From positions 8,892,953-8,956,952 of the forward strand of contig NC_088324.1 of the NCBI RefSeq assembly GCF_910592395.1: a stretch of DNA of 64,000 bases, written 5' to 3'. Position numbers and translations under genes: made by a program. Positions 56,546-64,000 of this stretch are shown piece after piece (the stretch's first letter is position 1; each line of letters starts with the position of its first letter). The notes under the pieces are model-generated. The model did not search any database, was not told where the DNA came from, and saw nothing but the letters and a program-made list of their open reading frames with translations. Source of the DNA: Lineus longissimus (Eukaryota; Nemertea; Pilidiophora; Heteronemertea; Lineidae).

Positions 56546-57301
56546 GCACACTGAACGAACTGCTCAATGCGCCAAAAACTATGTCATTGTCAGCAATTCC
56601 GAAATTATGAGGTCTTCCGTCACTAATGCAACACCCGTCCCCAAATACACAATGATGCACAGTAATGCATTGCATATGCATTGTAATAGTGCATTGTAGA
56701 CAATTTGCCGATAGAAGAGAGGTTGATCTCTGTGGTAAATAAAATATGTTTCTCAAAAATAATATATGATTTTCAATTCATTTTCCTTGTCCAGCGGAGG
56801 TTTGAAGGTTGGGCGAGACCACTGACCCGATTACTTTTAAGTGTGGTTGTTTGGAACCTAACATCATTTCTAGGTGGGCAAGAGGTTTGCAAATCAAGTG
56901 AAGACATTTCTCTTCAATGGAGTCCTTTGACGTTTGTAAGCGAAAGATCGAAAGGGAACCCCGTTTTATGACTTTAATTCGGACATCCTCCCATTCCATG
57001 CATGTTCCCTTTTCTTTGCTCATACTCCAATCGTACGTTCCGCCGTTCTGACGGACGTTGATCGACTAAAACGCACTGATCGCAGTTCAAAATGTTGGAC
57101 TGCTTCCACAGTAAATAGTCTGTCATTTATTAACCATTTGTATGTTCTAAACATATTCTCGTGTCGACATAACCATCAGAGTACGCAGATTTTTATCGCG
57201 TTGATTCTGCAAGGCAAAATGAGGGTATTCGGAACTTTGGGAAGTCAGTCGGGAACTTAACTAGAAGTCTTTTTGCAATGCTGTAAAGAAAATGGCCGGG
57301 T

Positions 57302-57530
57302 CTATTTGGCAAGCCGCTCGCCGAACAGGCATCCTTTTTTTGTCCTGTTTGGAGAGCCGCTTGCCAAACAGCACTAAAAAGCCACCCTGTTCGGCCAGCC
57401 GGGCTTGCCAAACAGGTAAAAAATCTACCCTGTTTGGCGAGCTGGAGACTTTACTTTAATATTAATGAGTTCGGCTCTCCATTCAGAACAAGAAAGAGTC
57501 GCTGTTTGGTAAGCCGGGCTTGCCAAGTAG
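57302..57530. mobile_element. 229-bp MITE, copy 2
   Basis: Near-identical to 48335-48562 in the same orientation, with inverted ends ctatttggcaagc and gcttgccaagtag. It lies between the two convergent USP genes. Confidence 0.85.
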
Positions 57531-58085
57531 TCACTTCCAAAGAAAATATAGTTCGAAAGATCAATGTTTGTTAAGCACGCAGCATACTTTATGGATACGC
57601 AGCTTACTAAAAAATCTGTCACTGGTTGGAGAGTGATTGAACAGCAACCATACGAGTCATACTATAGTTGCAGTACAAATAATTACGACTGTCGATTAAT
57701 TGAAAATACCGACGTTTATTCGTTTTATCAATCAGATTTGACAACATTGGAAAATTAATCATAATATTGTGAAGTGCATCTCTTAAACCATTGTTTACAA
57801 AGTTAAAGGTCAATCGTATCCTTATTGACCGATAGCAATAACGCCCAACGTTTTGCCCAATGACTTCGGGCTGCTGATCAACACGTAGACGTCAAACGCT
57901 CTAAATCGCGTATGTGTGTATGGGCCTTAAAGGAGCAGCTCCATACTCTGGTGAAGACTTCTATCGTTGAGGTTATAAACTAGAACACTACATAAGTATC
58001 CCTCTGCTTATTGTCTACATGTAGATGAAATTGTTTTATGATTCGCTATGAGTCGTTTTTATTTTAAATGACATGTCCATGTAAT

Positions 58086-59400
58086 TTAATGGCGTCCGTG
58101 AGAGACCAGAACGGGAACTTTAGCATGATGTAACACGTAATCTGAAACACTTCCCAAAATTGTCCTCCTGACCGCCCCTTGGCCGCGACTGCCGACAACA
58201 ATCAAACTCGCGCCAACCTCATTTGCGGTTGCTACAATTGCCTCTCCGGGTGCTGCCGTTGTTTCTATCACCCGCCAGTGTCGTGGAATCTGAAAATACA
58301 TTGTTCTGGTGAGTCGGATGTTCCTTTAAGAAACTAAAGAAATGAGATGGGTGTCCTTTTAACATTTTTAATGCTGAATATTCATTAAACAGATCAGAGA
58401 AATCTCGCAAAATCTTCCCAAATTCACACCTGGTTTTGACACCAATAGACAGAACGAATTGGCAAATCATCATTAAAATCAACAAGGACATTAAGTAGCA
58501 AGCGTTTTTTTTGTGAAAACCTTTTTCAAAAGGACACTGGTTCGTGCGCCCGTTCAGGATTTTAGACTGGCGGTAGTCGAATCGGCGGGTTTGAAGTGCG
58601 AAATAACTCGTTCGGGCGACGACTCGCCGATCGGGGATATCTTGCCTGACTGATAACTAATGAGGTCTCACGAAAGTCAGTCATCTCTCAATATTGTAAT
58701 CATCTTCCAAAATCAAGAACAAACGTCAACAAAAAAACACCTCTCACCGATTTTCCCTCAAAAAGAGGCTCCAACTTCGTCTTCAGCTGCCTGATCTTCT
58801 CTTTCTGCTCTGCTGCCATTTGCTGCCAATGGCTGGAAGGAAGAGCAGCCACTAAAACGAAACAAAATCAAACTTTAAACTGAGGACAGACACCGCGATT
58901 AGAAAATGTTACGCCAGATAAAATTTTGTCAAAGACAGTTGATTTTTTAACCGCATTTAAACTGTTTATTCACCTCACAGAAGACTAGGAGAAACGGGCC
59001 GTACGAAAAGCCTGTATAGTACTTCGTCGTTGACCTTGACACGGGATGACGTCACACATACGTGTTGGAAGTACAGGTAACTATAGGAGATGTAAATGAG
59101 ACGACAGCTGAGTTTTTTTTTTTCGCCTTTTTTTATTACACGTATTTGTATATCTGACTTCACAATGGCTGTGTAGAAATGTATATTCACCGCATATTTG
59201 CACGATAATAAATTTTCAAACTTGCAGTCAATTTTGTACGATGGATTACCCGAATTACTGTCTTCCTCAGAAGTCGATAAACTTACGAGCACCACCCTGA
59301 CCAAAGCCAGCCGAAGCCACAAGAGATGTTAAATAGAGTGGGTCGACAATGTGTAAGACTAGAACTTTGGAACCTGGCTGGTGGGCGATATTGCAATAAA
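58086..59400 (-). CDS. Universal stress protein family member, exons 2-4 (exon 1 not found)
   Basis: Minus-strand exons 59400-59287 (114 nt), 58851-58748 (104 nt) and 58289-58086 have GT-AG borders and the same phases as the USP gene at 55313-56545. Products: YCNIAHQPGSKVLVLHIVDP in exon 2, QQMAAEQKEKIRQLKTKL in exon 3, and the ATP signature GSRGQGAVRRTILGSVSDYV in exon 4, ending VPVLVSHGRH. Exon 1, which should hold the start codon and the first beta strand, was not found up to the right edge. It may lie beyond the 705-bp repeats, outside the window or be lost. This gene converges with the first USP. Confidence 0.88.
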
Positions 59401-59880
59401 CTGAAAAAGCAACAAAAAGAAAAAGCTAACAGAAAGAAGTAAATACCAGCAAGATAGACACCCAGGGCGGAGACAAGAGAGCCACAAATTCCTATTAGGT
59501 TAACACCATGCCTATATGATGAGAGAAAAAGTTGCAGGAGACAGGCCTACCTCGCGTTCTTACTAAGTATGCTAAATATTTGTGTGCGTGTGTGTGGGGG
59601 GGGGGAGGGGGCTAGGCGTGGCGTTCCCTCAACACCAGGTAACAGACCATGTGCTCACCTCGGGTAATGTAATGCATGTCATTTGCAGTGGATATGGGAG
59701 AACAGTTTCTGGCTAATTTCACCAGTTTTGATTCCATTGAATAATATTCTTCTTCTCGGCTCAATGGCACAAACGAAAACTACCGCTACCATCTAAGTAC
59801 AGTATAGCATTCTGGTTATAAAGTTGACTAAATTTCAGGGTTATAGAAGAGTGTACATGGAAATTGGTTGACATCTGTTC

Positions 59881-62164
59881 AATCATTTATTCTTCTAAAT
59901 ATCACGAAAAGACAACTTGATCATGTTCTCAAAATATCAACATTTTTTGAAAATTTTCTTGATGACGTGGTAAACAATGTCAGTCTTAGTACTGAACCAA
60001 GATTTGGGGTGAAAACATCAAAGTCTAGTTGATTGAGAGGGAATATCGTTTTCGTGATATTTGACGAATAACTGCCAAACCAATATTGATATGAAAATTT
60101 CGCTTTAACATCTATCAGATTATGTATCTATCATCAATATCCCGCATTTTCAACGTTATATCACGCACAGTTTGCGGATGCAGACCACTTTTGAAATACC
60201 TTGTACCCAGGTCTTACAGGCTTTTCAGTCCTATACATTCTTGCTCATGGAAGGTCATATAGGCCCTGGATCCAAGGCCCATTTTTGAGTTTGATGACAG
60301 AATTTTGCAAAAATTTACCAAATGTTTGAAAAACCATGAAGCGGTTGGAATTTTGAGCTGATTTTTGCATGCATCATCTGTACGACATCAACAACTACAT
60401 TGGCAGTGTTTCATTGGTTCTGATATGTCTATATATCAATTATAATAATATATCATTTTGTGTCATTTTTGGATGGATTTTCAGGGCAGACACTAGCAAC
60501 GCTAAGTTGCTGAAAATTTTGGAACATTATGATAGATACATAATCTGATTGATGCTAAAGTGAATTATCGATATCAATGCTAATTAACCATTTATTCTTC
60601 CAAATATCACGAAAATACAACTTGAAAATTTTCTCAAAATATCCACATTTTTAAAAATTTCTTTTAATGACATGGAAGACAATGTCAGTCTGAGTACTGA
60701 ACCAAGATTTGGGGTGAAAACATCAAAGTCTAGTTGATTGAGAGGGAATATCGTTTTCGTGATATTTTGAAGAATTACTGCCAAACTAGTATCGATATAA
60801 AAATTTCGCTTTAACATCTATCAGATTATGTATCTATCATCAATATCCCGCATTTTCAGCGTTATATCACGCACAATTTGCGGATGCAGACCACTTTTAA
60901 AATACCTTGTACCCAGGTCTTACAGGCTTTTCAGTCCTATACATTCTTGCTCATGGATGGTCATATAGGCCCTGGATCCAAGGCCCCTTTTTGAGTTTGA
61001 TGACAGAATTTTGCAAAAATTTACCAAATGTTTGAAAAACCATGAAGTGGTTGGAATTTTGAGCTGATTTTTGCATGCAGCATCTGTTCGACATCAACAA
61101 CTGCATTGGCAGTGTTTTATTGGTTCTGATATGTCTATATATCAATTATAATAATATATCATTTCGTGTCATTTTTGGATGGATTTTCAGGGCAGACACG
61201 AGCAACGCTAAGATGCTGAAAATTTTGGAACATTATGATAGATACATAATCTGATTGATGCTAAAGTGAATTATCGATATCAATGCTAATTAACCATTTA
61301 TTCTTCCAAATATCATGAAATTACAACTTGGACATGTTCTCAAAATATCAACATTTAAAAAAAAATTTTTTGATGACATAGAAGACAATGTCAGTCTGAG
61401 TACTGAACCAAGATTTGGGGTGAAAACATCAAAGTCTAGTCGATTGAGAGGGAATATCGTTTTCGTGATATTTTGAAGAATTACTGCCAAACTAGTATTG
61501 ATATAAAAATTTCGCTTTAACATCCATCAGATTATGTATCTATAATCAATATCCCGCATTTTCAGCGTTATATCACGCACAGTTTGCGGATGCAGACCAC
61601 TTTAAAAATACCTTGTACCCAGGTCTCACAGGCTTTTCAGTCCTATACATTCATGCTCATGGATGGTCATATAGGCCCTGGATCCAAGGCCCCTTTTTGA
61701 GTTTGATGGCGGAATTTTGCAAAAACTTACCAAATGTTTGAAAAACCATGAAGCGGTTGGAATTTTGAGCTGATTTTTGCATGCAGCATATGTACGACAT
61801 CAACAACTACATTGGCAGTGTTTTATTGGTTCTGACATGTCTATATATCAATTATAACAATATATCATTTGTGTCATTTTTCGATTGATTTTCAGGGCAG
61901 ACGCGAGCAACGCTAAGATGCTGAAAATTTTGAAACATAATGACATATACATAATATCGTTGATAATAAAGTGAAATATCGATATCAGTGCTAATTAACC
62001 ATTTATTCTTCTAAATATCATGAAATTACAACTTGAACATTTTCTCAAAATATCCACATTTTAAAAAATTTCTTTTAATGACATGGAAGACAACGACAGT
62101 CTGAGTACTGAACCAAGATATTTGGGGTGAAAACAGCAAAGTCTGGTTGATTGAGAGGGAATAT
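59881..62164. repeat. 705-bp tandem repeat, about 3.2 copies
   Basis: Copies start near 59884, 60589, 61295 and 61998 (catttattcttc(t/c)aaatatca), so the period is 703-706 bp. By eye, similarity between units is high. Each includes accaagatttggggtgaaaa and gcgttatatcacgcaca. Short minus-strand frames repeat with the unit and have no recognisable product. It separates the second USP gene from more USP-like exons. Confidence 0.95.
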
Positions 62165-62221
62165 TGCAGAAGCAGTTACGCGAGTGGAACCCTTAACATA
62201 AGCAAATAATAGCCGACTCAC

Positions 62222-62332
62222 TGGCTCCCATGGTGTACCCCGACGCCGGGATACAATTTAAGTCGTGGAGTGGCTTAAAGATGGCTATGAGGACGAGTTC
62301 GAATCTACTCGAATGAATATTTTCCAGGTAAA
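62222..62332 (-). pseudogene. Isolated USP exon 2-like segment (a)
   Basis: A 111-nt stretch between an acceptor (ttttttcag) and a donor (gtgagt), with the phase of USP exon 2. It encodes YLENIHSSRFELVLIAIFKP followed by residues up to TMGA. It resembles exon 2 of the two USP genes. No partner exons with clear USP sequence were found nearby, so it may be a remnant, an alternative exon, or part of a gene not fully visible. Confidence 0.6.
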
Positions 62333-63003
62333 CTGAAAAAAGAAATTCATCTTCTGGCTGGGAAAATAAAGTTACTTCAAACATTACACACGAGCCTTTG
62401 ATGTAGTGATATTTTTCATAACGTAACGTACATTTTCCCTTCCTCGGACCGTAGTAGTCTTTACCGGACGTCTATACTAAGGCCTCTACAGATATGTAGA
62501 CTTCATCAGCCGGGGACATTGACCACTGGGACACTGGCAAGCAACCATCCATGTGTGTGTTCTTATTGTAAAGGCCAAAAATATTATATGGGGTAGGCAT
62601 GGTGTTTCCCTCTGGTCATCCCTCAACACCAGTGCAGTGAGAACACCAACCATAAAACGACAAGAAAACAAAGCCAACAATCTTAGAAAGCCGCAGGTGG
62701 TGTACTTTTGAAAACGGCACGCCGGTTTTCGTTGTTAGGCCTACAGGACTCCATCACAGCCGCAAGCTTCCTCTGTACATTTTTACACACAGAACTCTAC
62801 TGATCTCGATGGATTTTCACAAGATGAATTGAAGCACTGTCGTGAGCTACCAAATCTGATCAAGGATCTCCTCAAACTTGGTTTTTGTAATGTATTGAGT
62901 ACATTCGAGCATTTTAGTTTTCCTGTAGGTAAGGTTGCATGCCGTAACCAATAGTACACCACCTGTAGAAGCATGCGATCCCTTAACACGATAACCGACT
63001 CAC

Positions 63004-63102
63004 TCCCTCCCATGGCCGGGAAAAAGTTTGTGTCGTAGATGGGGTCCAGAACAGAGATGAGGACCAATTTGCTTTCTCTTGAATGGATCTTTTCTAGGTA
63101 AA
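63004..63102 (-). pseudogene. Isolated USP exon 2-like segment (b)
   Basis: A 99-nt stretch with acceptor (tttttcag) and donor (gtgagt) in USP exon 2 phase. It encodes YLEKIHSRESKLVLISVLDP followed by residues up to AMGG. It and segment (a) are more alike to each other than to the 59287-59400 exon, so they arose by local duplication. The following few hundred bases (62780-62900) contain no convincing exon 3. Confidence 0.6.
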
Positions 63103-63475
63103 CTGAAAAAGAAATACACGCAGCTTCCATTGCAATACTCAGTATGCAGACGAGGTTTATTGTCGAAGTTGTTTGGTCTACAGAACTATAACATTTTGGC
63201 CAAACAGCTCCTGTACGCATGTGAGTTCCGCTGAACCTGATCACAATGCCTTAGCGATATATCAAATAGATCATTCAAAGAGCGTAACAAATAAAGCGAT
63301 GTTTCTTTCGATGACAAGAATGGAATGTCGATCCTCTCAAAACATCATCTATACCGTGTCTGTGGGTCTTTATGTAACGAAATGTGCTTCAAATGGCCTT
63401 GCACTCTCCAAGCATACCTCTGTCACGCAGTGCCACAGTATCTTTTCGAGTAAAAGTAGGATGTAATGTAGATAG

Positions 63476-63583
63476 GGAGTTTTCGCAGAGCCCCCGCCGA
63501 AACGTCCACTAGAACGCCTATCCCATTGTTCGACCTCCTTTATCGAACAATGGGATAGGTTTCGGAGGCTTTACGAAAACTCC
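63476..63583. mobile_element. Small fold-back element
   Basis: Outer arms ggagttttcg and cgaaaactcc enclose a perfect inner hairpin: cctatcccattgttcga at 63517-63533 and its complement at 63543-63559, with a 9-nt loop. It is non-coding and looks like a MITE-type fold-back. Confidence 0.75.
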
Positions 63584-63589
63584 TTATCG

Positions 63590-64000
63590 ACAACGTGTTT
63601 TTGAAAGAAAAAGATTTACCAGTGTCGCGCATAAATACCACAAACATTCGTACTTAGTCGTATATCGACGTTTGTATACTTGGCTTGAGAAACCTTATCG
63701 GTGACTGACCATATATCAACGATGTCGGTCACGAGGTCTTTCAGGGGATAACCTTAACGAACCGTCAACGACCAGGTCGTGTATGCTTAAACAATATAAC
63801 GTATAGGTATACCGCATGTGAATAAACTTCATGAAACATCATATTCTGCCGACATATCGATCCGTAGTGTCACGTTCATTACAATTGGGATAACGGCTGT
63901 TGCTTTCATAGGCTAAATACATATCTCGCATAGGCCTATCATGTGCAGAAAACTACCATTCTGCATAATACTCAAATTATCAGTGTGGTGTCATTAACGT
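63590..64000. other. No gene seen
   Basis: Unremarkable sequence to the window edge, with no exon, RNA gene or repeat unit supported. Confidence 0.5.

Noticed and set aside
62783-63244. A single 153-residue minus-strand gene
   Set aside because: Only its middle part (63004-63102) resembles USP exon 2, and that part is bounded by splice signals. The rest is read-through of intron.

Overview
This is nuclear DNA of an animal, most likely a marine invertebrate. The genes are split by GT-AG introns. They include sarcosine dehydrogenase, TSEN15 and an ionotropic glutamate receptor (animal genes) next to universal stress protein genes, which invertebrates keep and vertebrates lack. BEL/Pao, tRNA-derived SINE and MITE-type elements and many minisatellites fill the rest. 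I cannot name the phylum from sequence alone.

Layout. 1-11450 is a large minisatellite field: about 100-bp units, then 43-bp units in a higher-order repeat of about 1.2 kb. A young, internally deleted BEL/Pao retrotransposon (2505-7698, minus) interrupts it, with 5-bp AAGGG target duplications. 11451-17763 has no gene I can identify. It holds a second, unrelated 43-bp array with a palindromic core (14978-16206), a 32-bp array and a SINE. 17764-27982 (minus) is a complete 15-exon sarcosine dehydrogenase gene (906 aa). 31238-36346 (plus) is a 10-exon PLP-dependent class I/II aminotransferase whose 5' end is unresolved. 38267-39747 and 40997-42628 (minus) are two intronless paralogous RING-H2 genes; the first is broken by a frame change. 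43192-46488 (plus) is TSEN15 in four exons. 47178-54274 (plus) is a nine-exon ionotropic glutamate receptor without an amino-terminal domain. 55313-56545 (plus) and 58086-59400 (minus, first exon not found) are universal stress protein genes, followed by two more USP-like exons (62222-62332, 63004-63102) around a 705-bp tandem repeat.

The genes are mostly unrelated housekeeping or signalling genes and do not form a pathway. The most striking structural theme is that several minisatellites are anchored at 5' splice sites. In sarcosine dehydrogenase exon 2 and in the fourth recognised aminotransferase exon, the exon end plus its splice donor is tandemly copied five to seven times into the intron. 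The array in sarcosine dehydrogenase intron 13 starts within about 10 bases of the donor. Other features worth noting are paired MITEs with promoter-like motifs, and fold-back elements that carry AATAAA signals behind two genes.
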